Below, one piece after another: positions 1 to 5,400 of a stretch of 11,471 nt of DNA (within the stretch, counting starts at the first letter, position 1; the number at the start of each line of letters is the position of its first letter). Location: positions 1 through 11,471 of the forward strand of contig DAOVMP010000002.1 in the NCBI GenBank assembly GCA_030630695.1. The letters run 5' to 3'. The position numbers and the translations under genes were made by a program. The notes beneath the pieces are model-generated. The model did no database searches. It saw only the letters and a list, made by a program, of their open reading frames with translations, and was not told the DNA's origin. This DNA is from Candidatus Woesearchaeota archaeon. GTDB taxonomy: Archaea > Nanobdellota > Nanobdellia > Woesearchaeales > ARS49.

Positions 1-2
1 AA

Positions 3-1076
3 GGTAATGTTCTTGATATGGGTACTGGTTCTGGTATTCAGGCAGAAACAGCTGCTTCTTTACGTAAAGTTAAAAAGGTTTTAGCTGTTGACAAGAGTAT
101 TCCTGCTGTTGAGTTTTGCAGAAGTAAATTAAAAAGCAAAAAAATCAAGATTCTTAAGTCTAATTTGTTTTCTAAGATTCCTAAGCAGAAATTTGATACA
201 ATTATATTTAATCCTCCTTATTTGCCAGAGGATAAGGTTAAGCATCCGGCATTAGACGGCGGTAAAAAAGGTTATGAAGTTATTGAGAGATTTCTCGGCA
301 AAGTTGATAGATATTTGGATAAAGACGGAGTTATTTTAATCGTATTTTCCTCTCAAACAAATCGAGATAAAGTTGATGAGATTATTCAAAACAATATGCT
401 TGAATCTAAACAGATTAATACTGCGCATTTCTTTTTTGAAGAGTTATTTGTGTATAAAATTGTTAAATCTTCTTTTTTACAAGAGTTAGAAAAGAAAAAC
501 ATTACAAATATTGCTTATTTTGCTTCTGGAAAAAGAGGTTTGGTTTATACTGGCGAATTTCATAAGCGCAAAGTTGCTATAAAAGTTAAAAATCCTAAAA
601 GCGAAGCTAAAGAATCGATTAAAAATGAGTCTAAAGTCTTGAAAACATTGAATAAACACAAAATTGGCCCCAGATTTGTTGCTAAAGGCCGTAATTATTT
701 GATTTATGATTTTGTTGAGGGCGAATATATTAAAGATTGGCTTCCTAAGAACAATAAAGCAAGTATTCAAAAGGTGTTTAAAGAGATTTTAAAACAATGT
801 CATATTTTGGATAAGCTTAAAATCAATAAAGAAGAAATGCATCATCCTTTAAAGCACGTAATTATTGATAAAAAAGTTGTTATGATTGATTTTGAAAGAA
901 CTCATAAGTCTAAATCTCCTAAAAACACAACTCAGTTCTTGCAATTCATCAGAACAAATGCAGGTATGCTTAGCAGGAGAGGTTTTAACATTACTAAAGA
1001 AAAGATTTTAGAACTTTCTCAGAATTATAAGAAAAATCACAAGATTGAAACAGTTATTAAGGAATTGGGGTTGTGA
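3..1076 (+). CDS. HemK/PrmC-like methyltransferase fused to a COG2112-like Ser/Thr kinase domain (5'-partial)
   Basis: The reading frame is open to the window edge, so the true start lies upstream. The codons before the ATG at 18 read GNVLD, giving the SAM-binding motif I VLDMGTGSG, which a start at 18 would cut. Counting from that Met, NPPY at 65-68 is the signature of N5-glutamine and N6-adenine methyltransferases. Archaeal HemK2-type enzymes methylate the GGQ glutamine of release factor aRF1, so that is the likely role of the first half. From about residue 165 a protein-kinase-like fold begins: a Gly-containing loop (GKRGLVYTGE, 171-180), the beta-3 lysine in VAIK (189), Glu204, EMHHPLKHVI (273-282) in place of the catalytic loop, and IDFE (D291) in place of DFG. 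This resembles the predicted kinases of COG2112. The usual catalytic Asp of HRD is not visible, so kinase activity is uncertain. It converges with the next gene with a one-base gap. Confidence 0.8.
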   Translation, partial: GNVLDMGTGSGIQAETAASLRKVKKVLAVDKSIPAVEFCRSKLKSKKIKILKSNLFSKIPKQKFDTIIFNPPYLPEDKVKHPALDGGKKGYEVIERFLGKVDRYLDKDGVILIVFSSQTNRDKVDEIIQNNMLESKQINTAHFFFEELFVYKIVKSSFLQELEKKNITNIAYFASGKRGLVYTGEFHKRKVAIKVKNPKSEAKESIKNESKVLKTLNKHKIGPRFVAKGRNYLIYDFVEGEYIKDWLPKNNKASIQKVFKEILKQCHILDKLKINKEEMHHPLKHVIIDKKVVMIDFERTHKSKSPKNTTQFLQFIRTNAGMLSRRGFNITKEKILELSQNYKKNHKIETVIKELGL

Positions 1077-1077
1077 T

Positions 1078-1584
1078 TTATCCACCAAAAGGGATAGTCT
1101 TAACACTATTTACAAATAATTCATCGTTTTCTCTATGTTTTAGATGAGCTTCATACAAAGTTAGGTATAATTTCATTTCAGGATCATATTTCCAGTCTCT
1201 GAATAACCAAGAACCTTCTATTTTGTCTCCGGGTTTGCCTATTTTTCTAAATCCTGAATACCATTCATTTACAACTAAAATAGGAGGATCTATCGAGTAT
1301 ATGATTCTATCTGCGTCTTCTAGATTGAGATACTGATAAGACATTCTTGCGTTAGCGTTTTTGTTTAATTGTAAAAGAGAATATAAAACATTAGAAGTTA
1401 TTCTAACTGTATCATCCATTGGTGTTTCTATTAAAACTCCGCCCATTCTATGTTCTGCATCTTGTGTAACAACAATTATGGGTTGGTGAAGCAATGGTTT
1501 TATTTCTTCTATTGTTCTTCGTATATGATCTGGAATTCTACCAAATTCTTTTACACTTTTTAGTATATCATCTATTGAAGTCAT
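1078..1584 (-). CDS. hypothetical protein, 168 aa
   Basis: I do not recognise this family. The protein is soluble, with no signal peptide or membrane segment. It begins MTSIDDILKSVKEFG, an amphipathic N-terminus similar in pattern to that of the divergently transcribed neighbour (MGRLDDLLKKAQEAG). The centre has alternating strand-like stretches (PIIVVTQDAEHRMGGVLIET, DPPILVVNEWYSGFR), suggesting an alpha/beta or beta-rich domain. A palindromic TATA box CTTTATAAAG at 1606-1615 lies 26 bases before the ATG and no Shine-Dalgarno is present, so the mRNA is probably leaderless, which supports this start. The stop lies one base from the stop of the methyltransferase-kinase on the other strand. Confidence 0.75.
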   Translation of the reverse strand: MTSIDDILKSVKEFGRIPDHIRRTIEEIKPLLHQPIIVVTQDAEHRMGGVLIETPMDDTVRITSNVLYSLLQLNKNANARMSYQYLNLEDADRIIYSIDPPILVVNEWYSGFRKIGKPGDKIEGSWLFRDWKYDPEMKLYLTLYEAHLKHRENDELFVNSVKTIPFGG

Positions 1585-1605
1585 GTATTTATTATAGAAT
1601 TATTA

Positions 1606-1615
1606 CTTTATAAAG
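1606..1615 (-). promoter_or_regulatory. TATA box for the leaderless gene 1078-1584
   Basis: The palindrome CTTTATAAAG is centred 26 bases upstream of the minus-strand ATG at 1584, so transcription should begin at or next to the start codon. Confidence 0.6.
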
Positions 1616-1637
1616 AATATGACACATTTAAATCATA

Positions 1638-1681
1638 ATCTTTTTAAACTAATAACATTTACTTTAATTTAAGGTGGGATT
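1638..1681 (+). promoter_or_regulatory. TATA box and Shine-Dalgarno for gene 1682-2134
   Basis: CTTTTTAAAC at 1640-1649 is a TATA-like element on the plus strand. GGTGGG at 1673-1678 is a Shine-Dalgarno sequence close to the ATG at 1682. Another AT-rich candidate, CATTTAAATC, lies at 1625-1634. Confidence 0.5.
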
Positions 1682-2134
1682 ATGGGAAGACTTGATGATT
1701 TATTAAAAAAAGCTCAAGAAGCAGGGCAAAAAGAAACAGAAAAAAATTCTCTTTTTCAAAGTGCTAGTGCAAGAAATGAAAAATTAGATGCATTACAGGC
1801 AAAAATGCTAAGACTTCAGGTAGATGACAAACTATTAGCAATTCTAGGAAATTATCCATTAAAAGGAGTTATTCTTCAAGTGTATCAAACTCCACAAAGT
1901 TCTGATTCACCACATTTAGGAATTTTACAAATCGGGCATGATTTTGTAGAGCGTAAGGAACCTTTTATGCATTTTTATTTAGAAAATAGTGATCGTGGCG
2001 GACAAGAAAGATTAGATATAAGAAAAACTCAAGATGTTGCAAAAGTTCTACAATACTTTCCAGAAATAACTCCTGATCTTTTAGAATCTAATTTATATGA
2101 TGCTATTGAACAAAAATTAATAGATGGAGTTTAA
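1682..2134 (+). CDS. hypothetical protein, 150 aa
   Basis: I do not recognise this family. The first 55 residues are polar and helical (MGRLDDLLKKAQEAG, then a Gln/Glu/Lys/Ala-rich stretch), and a predicted mixed alpha/beta part follows (KGVILQVYQT, LGILQIGHDFV, FMHFYLEN). There is no signal peptide or membrane span. The (I/L)DD(I/L)LK pattern at the N-terminus echoes that of the divergent gene 1078-1584, which shares the 97-base intergenic region. The two could be related in partner or function, but the rest of the proteins do not obviously align. The start is supported by GGTGGG just upstream. The stop is only six bases from the convergent TFB gene. Confidence 0.75.
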   Translation: MGRLDDLLKKAQEAGQKETEKNSLFQSASARNEKLDALQAKMLRLQVDDKLLAILGNYPLKGVILQVYQTPQSSDSPHLGILQIGHDFVERKEPFMHFYLENSDRGGQERLDIRKTQDVAKVLQYFPEITPDLLESNLYDAIEQKLIDGV

Positions 2135-2140
2135 AAAAAA

Positions 2141-3061
2141 CTATCTTTTCCCTCTCTTAGTTTTCTTAACTTCTTTTTCTAACTTTAACTTTTCTAGTAA
2201 TTCCTTATATCTATTACGAATAGTAACTTCAGTAACCCCAGCAACATCAGCAACTTCCCGCTGAGTTCTTTTCTCACCGTGCAATAAGGCTGAGACATAT
2301 AATGACGCAGCTGCTATTCCTGTTGGTCCTCGACCAGATGTTAATTCTGCATGATGTGCTTTTTCTAGTATTTCTACTGCTTTGCTTTGTGTTTCTGGAG
2401 ATAATTTCAAAGAACTTGCAAACCGTGCAATATAATCTGCAGGATTGCTTGGTCTAATATTAATTCCTAATTCTCTTGTTACAAATCTGTATGTTCTTCC
2501 GATTTCTTTTTTTTCTATTCCTGATGCTTCTGATAATTCATCTAGTGTTCTTGGAACTTCGTGTCTTCGACAGGCAGCATATAATGCTCCTGCTACAACA
2601 CTTTCCATGCTTCTTCCACGAACTAGGCCCCTTTGAACTGCTTGAGTATAAATCATTGCGGCATCTTCTTCTACTGATTTTGGTAGTTTTAAGTATGATG
2701 AAACTCTTTTTAATTCTGCTAATGCTAATTTTAGGTTTCTTTCAATTGCTGTTGAGATTCTGTATTGCCATTTTCTTAGTCTGAAGAATTTATTTCTGTC
2801 TTTTGCTTTTAGTGAGAATAAATCAGATCTTTGCCCTACTTCTGTTCCTAATCCTTGGTCAAACTGGGTATAGGTCATTGGCGCTCCTGCTCTTCTTTTT
2901 GACGGTCCAGAATCAGATTCGTGTTCTCTCCATTCCTGGCCAAATTCAACCATTTTGTCTTCAATAACCAAACCGCAGTCTTTGCAGATTATTTCGCCTT
3001 TATCTCTATTAATGAATAGGTTTATGCTAGAACATTCAGGACATTTCTTAATATAGTACAT
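2141..3061 (-). CDS. tfb: transcription initiation factor B (TFB, TFIIB homologue)
   Basis: TFB bridges TATA-bound TBP and RNA polymerase and sets the start site. All parts of the archaeal protein are present. The N-terminal zinc ribbon has CPEC and CKDC pairs (C7, C10, C26, C29). The B-reader/linker region is SKRRAGAPMTYTQFDQGLGT (about 53-72). The first cyclin repeat spans about 105-195 (including LDELSEASGIEKKEIGRTYR). The second spans about 205-295 and ends in the BRE-reading helix-turn-helix TQREVADVAGVTEVTIRNRY (265-284). At 306 residues it is the normal length, with a basic C-terminal tail. The start lies eight bases after a run of seven G on the coding strand, which may serve as ribosome binding site. 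This is strong evidence that the window is archaeal. Confidence 0.97.
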   Translation of the reverse strand: MYYIKKCPECSSINLFINRDKGEIICKDCGLVIEDKMVEFGQEWREHESDSGPSKRRAGAPMTYTQFDQGLGTEVGQRSDLFSLKAKDRNKFFRLRKWQYRISTAIERNLKLALAELKRVSSYLKLPKSVEEDAAMIYTQAVQRGLVRGRSMESVVAGALYAACRRHEVPRTLDELSEASGIEKKEIGRTYRFVTRELGINIRPSNPADYIARFASSLKLSPETQSKAVEILEKAHHAELTSGRGPTGIAAASLYVSALLHGEKRTQREVADVAGVTEVTIRNRYKELLEKLKLEKEVKKTKRGKR

Positions 3062-3150
3062 TTTACTTTCCCCCCCACTAAATGCATGATATGAAATATA
3101 GTACTAATTACAAATATTATTATAAACCAAACACAGAGGTTATATATAAA
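3062..3150 (-). promoter_or_regulatory. TFB promoter and leader
   Basis: On the minus strand a TATA element GGTTTATA (3128-3121) would place transcription start near 3096, giving a leader of about 35 bases with the G-run at 3070-3076. A second TATA-like stretch at 3139-3150 (TTATATATAAAC) is nearly symmetrical and could act in either direction. Confidence 0.45.
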
Positions 3151-3306
3151 CGTTTCGGATTTTAAGTAAGGTTTTTAAGTCTTTTGTTACCATTTTCAAG
3201 GTTTCGAGTACTTTTATCAAAAGTTACAAAGGTTTATATAAGAATGCTAAAAAACCGCAGAAACTTTTAAAAGCAAATGCGCTTTTAATCTATATTATTC
3301 GTCTAT
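3151..3306 (+). promoter_or_regulatory. promoter region of the tRNA-Ser locus
   Basis: No gene is seen here. CTTTTAAAAG at 3264-3273, preceded by a purine-rich BRE-like stretch, would start transcription near 3295, about 12 bases before the first tRNA. The same type of box (AAACTTTTAAA) precedes the tRNA-Val locus at a similar distance. A stronger-looking TTTATATAAG at 3233-3242 would start near 3260 and could be an alternative. Confidence 0.5.
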
Positions 3307-3336
3307 GCCACCGTGGCACAACCTGGTACTGCGCGG

Positions 3337-3364
3337 ATTCTAATCCATTAGGTTAGGAGCGTAT
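3337..3364 (+). other. tRNA-Ser intron 1 (28 nt, position 29/30), BHB-type
   Basis: The central helix is exon GCGC (3331-3334) with intron GCGT (3359-3362). The bulges are GG^A and AT^G. The inner helix is TTCTAA (3338-3343) with TTAGGA (3353-3358). Removal restores the anticodon stem CGG+GC, which pairs with GCCCG. The position is non-canonical, inside the anticodon stem. Confidence 0.85.
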
Positions 3365-3372
3365 GCCTTGAG

Positions 3373-3396
3373 TGATCCTTCACAAAGGACCAGGCC
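3373..3396 (+). other. tRNA-Ser intron 2 (24 nt, position 37/38), BHB-type
   Basis: The central helix is exon CTTG (3367-3370) with intron CAGG (3391-3394). The bulges are AG^T and CC^A. The inner stem is TCCTT/AAGGA (3376-3380 with 3385-3389). Splicing joins CTTGAG to A, giving the loop CTTGAGA. This is the canonical archaeal intron site. Confidence 0.85.
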
Positions 3397-3415
3397 AGCC
3401 CGTTTCCGAAAGGAT

Positions 3416-3590
3416 ACACAAAAAATTTGCTATAAAACGCCGTGGTGGCACAACCTGGTACTGCGCGGGCCTTGAGAGCCCGTTTCCGAAAGGATATCCC
3501 GGTTCAAATCCGGGCCACGGCGTATAGAATAAAGCAAATTTTTTGGTTCCGCAAAATCGCTCAATAATTATGGATTAGCGATTTTGCGTT
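3416..3590 (+). other. variable-arm intervening sequence of the outer tRNA-Ser, hosting a whole tRNA
   Basis: The boundaries are approximate and are set by joining GGAT to ATCCCGG, which reproduces the nested tRNA's variable region. CAAAAAATTTGCT (3419-3431) pairs perfectly with 3533-3545. With two single-base bulges the helix extends to GGA (3412-3414)/TCC (3548-3550). A 12-bp hairpin, CGCAAAATCGCT/AGCGATTTTGCG (3550-3561 with 3577-3588), follows. The exon ends GGATA (3412-3416) and TATCC (3590-3594) could also pair. Together these would make a three-way junction around the nested tRNA. I found no 4-bp/3-nt BHB here. Confidence 0.6.
3439..3522 (+). tRNA. nested intronless tRNA-Ser(UGA)
   Basis: A complete class II tRNA: acceptor GCCGTGG/CCACGGC, D-arm GCACAACCTGGTACTGC, anticodon stem CGGGC/GCCCG with loop CTTGAGA (TGA at 3473-3475), long variable arm TTTCCGAAAGGAT typical of serine, T-arm CCCGG-TTCAAAT-CCGGG, discriminator G and no encoded CCA. 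No TATA box sits at the usual distance upstream, so it is probably transcribed with the outer tRNA and released by RNase P and tRNase Z. Its body is identical to the spliced outer tRNA. The acceptor differs at three base pairs, all compensated (A-T to G-C, C-G to T-A, C-G to G-C). Confidence 0.95.
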
Positions 3591-3603
3591 ATCCCGGTTC
3601 AAA

Positions 3604-3634
3604 AGTTCGAAGGTTCATGCCTTCAGCATGAAAG
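3604..3634 (+). other. tRNA-Ser intron 4 (31 nt, T-loop position 59/60), BHB-type
   Basis: The central helix is exon TTCA (3598-3601) with intron TGAA (3629-3632). The bulges are AA^A and AG^T. Removal gives the T-loop TTCAAAT, identical to the nested tRNA. The intron folds internally (GAAGG/CCTTC, 3609-3613 with 3620-3624, or the competing TTCATGC/GCATGAA). Confidence 0.85.
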
Positions 3635-3648
3635 TCCGGGCGGTGGCG

Positions 3649-3705
3649 TCTAGTCTTTTAGTAGAACGCCGCAAAAATCAGAGCGTTTTACTAAGCTACT
3701 AGTAG
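3649..3705 (+). other. long hairpin between two copies of the tRNA-Ser 3' end
   Basis: TTAGTAGAACGC (3658-3669) pairs with GCGTTTTACTAA (3683-3694, one G-U pair). Below a small internal loop, CTAGT (3650-3654) pairs with ACTAG (3698-3702). AGCTACTAGTAGCT (3694-3707) is also a 14-base palindrome, so two folds compete. Confidence 0.6.
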
Positions 3706-3718
3706 CTGGGCGGTGGCG
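3706..3718 (+). ncRNA. orphan tRNA-Ser 3' terminal segment
   Basis: CTGGG CGGTGGC G repeats the T-stem 3' strand, acceptor 3' strand and discriminator of the outer tRNA-Ser (3636-3648), with a single C-to-T change that would still pair as G-U. No T-loop or 5' half precedes it. It may be an alternative 3' exon, a piece of a split tRNA, or the scar of an old recombination. Its GGTGG at 3712-3716 also resembles a Shine-Dalgarno for the gene at 3729. Confidence 0.55.
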
Positions 3719-3728
3719 TATTATTATC

Positions 3729-4163
3729 ATGAAACTATTATCATTATTACTAACATTGATGCTTTTGACTAGTTGTAATTATTCTGCAGAACCTTTGATT
3801 AACAGAACTCAGGCAGATGAGTTAAGAATTCATACTTTTAACAACTGTAAAGACTTATTAAACCAAAAAACAACAATCAAAGGAACTGTAGTATACGAGC
3901 AGTGTAATAAGAATTGTTTAGGAGGTTGCCCTAATTCTGGGCCATTATACTACTATTATGGTATTAAAGATGAAAATGATTGTTTGTTCTTTGATTTTGG
4001 TAGAACTACTGGATTTATGAAACAACCTTCAGCAGTCGAACTTGATTTAAGATTTGGTCAAAAAATCAGTAAGAAAACAACTCCGCACATTTATGCTTCT
4101 GCTTATTGTGGAGGATATAATAATCCTCGCAATCATGCCGAATGTGTTTATTTTTTAATATAA
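3729..4163 (+). CDS. predicted secreted Cys-rich lipoprotein, 144 aa
   Basis: I do not recognise a family. The N-terminus is a short signal peptide (MKLLSLLLTLMLLTSC) ending in a lipobox-like LTSC, so Cys16 would be the lipid-modified first residue and the protein would sit on the outside of the cytoplasmic membrane. The mature part has seven more cysteines (40, 59, 63, 67, 85, 127, 139), including CNKNCLGGC, consistent with disulfides or metal binding. A YYYYGIKDENDCLFFDFG segment suggests a small beta domain. The ATG lies 10 bases after the orphan tRNA 3' end, leaving no room for a normal separate promoter. Transcription may come from the tRNA locus or from an AT-rich element near 3686-3694. 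Confidence 0.7.
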   Translation: MKLLSLLLTLMLLTSCNYSAEPLINRTQADELRIHTFNNCKDLLNQKTTIKGTVVYEQCNKNCLGGCPNSGPLYYYYGIKDENDCLFFDFGRTTGFMKQPSAVELDLRFGQKISKKTTPHIYASAYCGGYNNPRNHAECVYFLI

Positions 4164-4188
4164 TTATACATTCTTTTCTTTCATAAAC

Positions 4189-4197
4189 CTTTTAAAC
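4189..4197 (+). promoter_or_regulatory. TATA box for the nucleotidyltransferase operon
   Basis: CTTTTAAAC is centred about 26 bases upstream of the ATG at 4220, predicting a leaderless mRNA starting at that codon and not at the upstream ATG at 4208. Confidence 0.55.
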
Positions 4198-4219
4198 TCT
4201 TTATTTTATGTTAATATTC

Positions 4220-4642
4220 ATGAAAAAAGTAGTTGTTAGCGGCGGTTTTGACCCTTTTCACGCGGGTCATTTAAGAATGTTTCGGGCAGCTAGAAAATTA
4301 GGCGATTACTTAATTGTTGTTCTGAATAATGATAATTGGCTTAGAAAAAAGAAAGGTTGCGAATTCATGCCAGAAGAAGAAAGAAAAGAGATTATTGAAG
4401 AGCTTAGATGTGTTGATGAAGTTATTCTTACAAAGCATGGATTAAATGATGAAGATGTTTCAATATGTAAATCATTAGAAGAAATACAGCCGGATATTTA
4501 TGCTAATGGCGGGGATAGAAAAGCAGATAATATCCCGGAATATGGCTTATGTCAAGAAATAGGTATTGAAATGGTTTTTAATGTTGGTGGCGGCAAAATA
4601 CAATCTAGTTCAGAATTAGTTAATAAATACAAAAATAGGTAA
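4220..4642 (+). CDS. cytidylyltransferase-family nucleotidyltransferase (HldE C-domain/TagD-like)
   Basis: Enzymes of this fold join a nucleotide to a phosphorylated alcohol or sugar and release pyrophosphate. The diagnostic HxGH is in GGFDPFHAGH (H14 and H17 counting from the ATG at 4220). VVLNNDNWLRKKKG, EEERKEIIEEL, QPDIYANGGDRK and the C-terminal IQSSSELV match the family's later motifs (the ISSTxI-like element). The length of 140 residues is that of a single stand-alone domain. The GGDRK...NIPE stretch resembles heptose-1-phosphate adenylyltransferase domains more than glycerol-3-phosphate or FAD-synthetase types, but the substrate is inference. The start at 4220 is preferred over 4208 because of TATA spacing and because the beta-strand KKVVVSGGFD begins there. 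The next gene follows after five bases, so they form an operon. Confidence 0.85.
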   Translation: MKKVVVSGGFDPFHAGHLRMFRAARKLGDYLIVVLNNDNWLRKKKGCEFMPEEERKEIIEELRCVDEVILTKHGLNDEDVSICKSLEEIQPDIYANGGDRKADNIPEYGLCQEIGIEMVFNVGGGKIQSSSELVNKYKNR

Positions 4643-4647
4643 GATTA

Positions 4648-5361
4648 ATGAAAGTTATAATTTTGGCTGGCGGGTATGCCACACGAATGCATCCGTTGAC
4701 GTTAGATGTTTCTAAACCTTTATTGCCTGTGGGTAATAAAGTTATGATTGATTGGATTATTGATAAAATTAATGAAATCAAAGATGTTGAAGAAATAGCG
4801 ATAATAACTAATGAAAAATTCTATAATAATTATGTTAAATGGAAGCAAAAATCTAATCAAAATGTAACAGTATTGAATGATAAAACCACTTGCAATGAAA
4901 ATCGTTTAGGAATGTTTGGTGATATTGTTTTTGGTTTAAGAAACATTAATTCTAACAGGGTTTTGATTATTAATGGCGATAATTTATTTAAGTTTGATTT
5001 GAATCAAATGGTTAACTTATGCAAAGAAAAAGATGCTCCTGTTAATGGCGGAAATATTTTAGATGATATTAATGAAGTTCGTAAAATGGGTGTTTTGGTT
5101 TCAGATGAGAATAAAAAATTGATTTTATTTGAGGAAAAACCTGAAAATCCTAAGTCTATGACGATTAGTGTTGGTTGTTATATGCTTAATCCCAAAGCAG
5201 TTGAATTAATTAGAAATTTTAATGGCGATGCAAGGAAAACTCATTTAATGACTTATTTAAAAGAAAATTTTGATGTTTATATTTACCCGTACAAAGAAAA
5301 ATGGATTGATATTGGTTCTAAAGAGCAGTATGATGCTGTGAACAAGGAGTATTCTAGATAA
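4648..5361 (+). CDS. sugar-1-phosphate nucleotidyltransferase (NTP_transferase/RmlA-HddC-like)
   Basis: This enzyme activates a sugar 1-phosphate with a nucleoside triphosphate. The nucleotide-binding signature LAGGYATRMHPLT...SKPLLPVG occupies residues 6-29. INGDNLF (109-114) carries the metal-binding Asp111, FEEKP (161-165) is the sugar-binding motif, and WIDIGS (219-224) is the usual end motif. At 237 residues it is a minimal catalytic domain without the left-handed beta-helix seen in acyltransferase fusions. It is co-transcribed with the cytidylyltransferase-like gene five bases upstream. The pair suggests activation of a sugar such as a heptose for a glycan, glycolipid or surface polymer. 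Which nucleotide and sugar are used cannot be told from sequence alone. Confidence 0.88.
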   Translation: MKVIILAGGYATRMHPLTLDVSKPLLPVGNKVMIDWIIDKINEIKDVEEIAIITNEKFYNNYVKWKQKSNQNVTVLNDKTTCNENRLGMFGDIVFGLRNINSNRVLIINGDNLFKFDLNQMVNLCKEKDAPVNGGNILDDINEVRKMGVLVSDENKKLILFEEKPENPKSMTISVGCYMLNPKAVELIRNFNGDARKTHLMTYLKENFDVYIYPYKEKWIDIGSKEQYDAVNKEYSR

Positions 5362-5368
5362 AGTTAAT

Positions 5369-5380
5369 CTTTAAATATAA
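5369..5380 (+). promoter_or_regulatory. TATA box for the SWIM/coiled-coil gene
   Basis: CTTTAAATATAA is centred about 26 bases before the ATG at 5401, and no Shine-Dalgarno is present. A leaderless transcript is predicted, supporting this start. Confidence 0.55.
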
Positions 5381-5400
5381 TGGATATTTACAAATAGAAC

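Larger units (their letters stand above)
3307..3648 (+). tRNA. outer tRNA-Ser(UGA), interrupted four times, with a second tRNA-Ser nested in its variable-arm intervening sequence
   Basis: Exons are 3307-3336, 3365-3372, 3397 to about 3415, about 3591-3603 and 3635-3648. Spliced, they give acceptor GCCACCG/CGGTGGC (7 bp), D-arm GCA...TGC, anticodon stem CGGGC/GCCCG, loop CTTGAGA (anticodon TGA at 3369-3371), a serine-type long variable arm, T-arm CCCGG/TTCAAAT/CCGGG and discriminator G. Introns 1, 2 and 4 each have a 4-bp central helix with 3-nt bulges cut between the second and third base, as the archaeal splicing endonuclease requires. The variable-arm interruption (about 3416-3590) contains the complete tRNA 3439-3522, and I could not find a standard BHB for it, so that splice or trans-joining is inferred. 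The body equals the nested tRNA base for base. Alternative reading: a decaying gene, which the intact stems argue against. Confidence 0.75.

Noticed and set aside
486..770. Open frame of 94 codons on the minus strand
   Set aside because: It lies wholly within the methyltransferase-kinase gene and has the low-complexity composition of an antisense shadow.
2445..2784. Two overlapping plus-strand frames inside TFB
   Set aside because: They are antisense to a complete, conserved TFB gene and have no family features.
3572..3580. GGATTAGCG in the Ser locus is complementary to CGCTAATCC following tRNA-Val fragment B, suggesting trans-pairing
   Set aside because: Nine bases can match by chance between regions this size, and a Val 5' end with a Ser 3' end would not form an acceptor stem.
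3307..3648. Outer tRNA-Ser as a plain pseudogene
   Set aside because: All stems, including the compensated acceptor, and three precise BHB introns are intact, which is unlikely in a decaying copy.
3649..3705. A fifth BHB intron joining the two tRNA-Ser 3' ends
   Set aside because: No arrangement gave a 4-bp helix with properly placed bulges, and joining would not produce a sensible tRNA.
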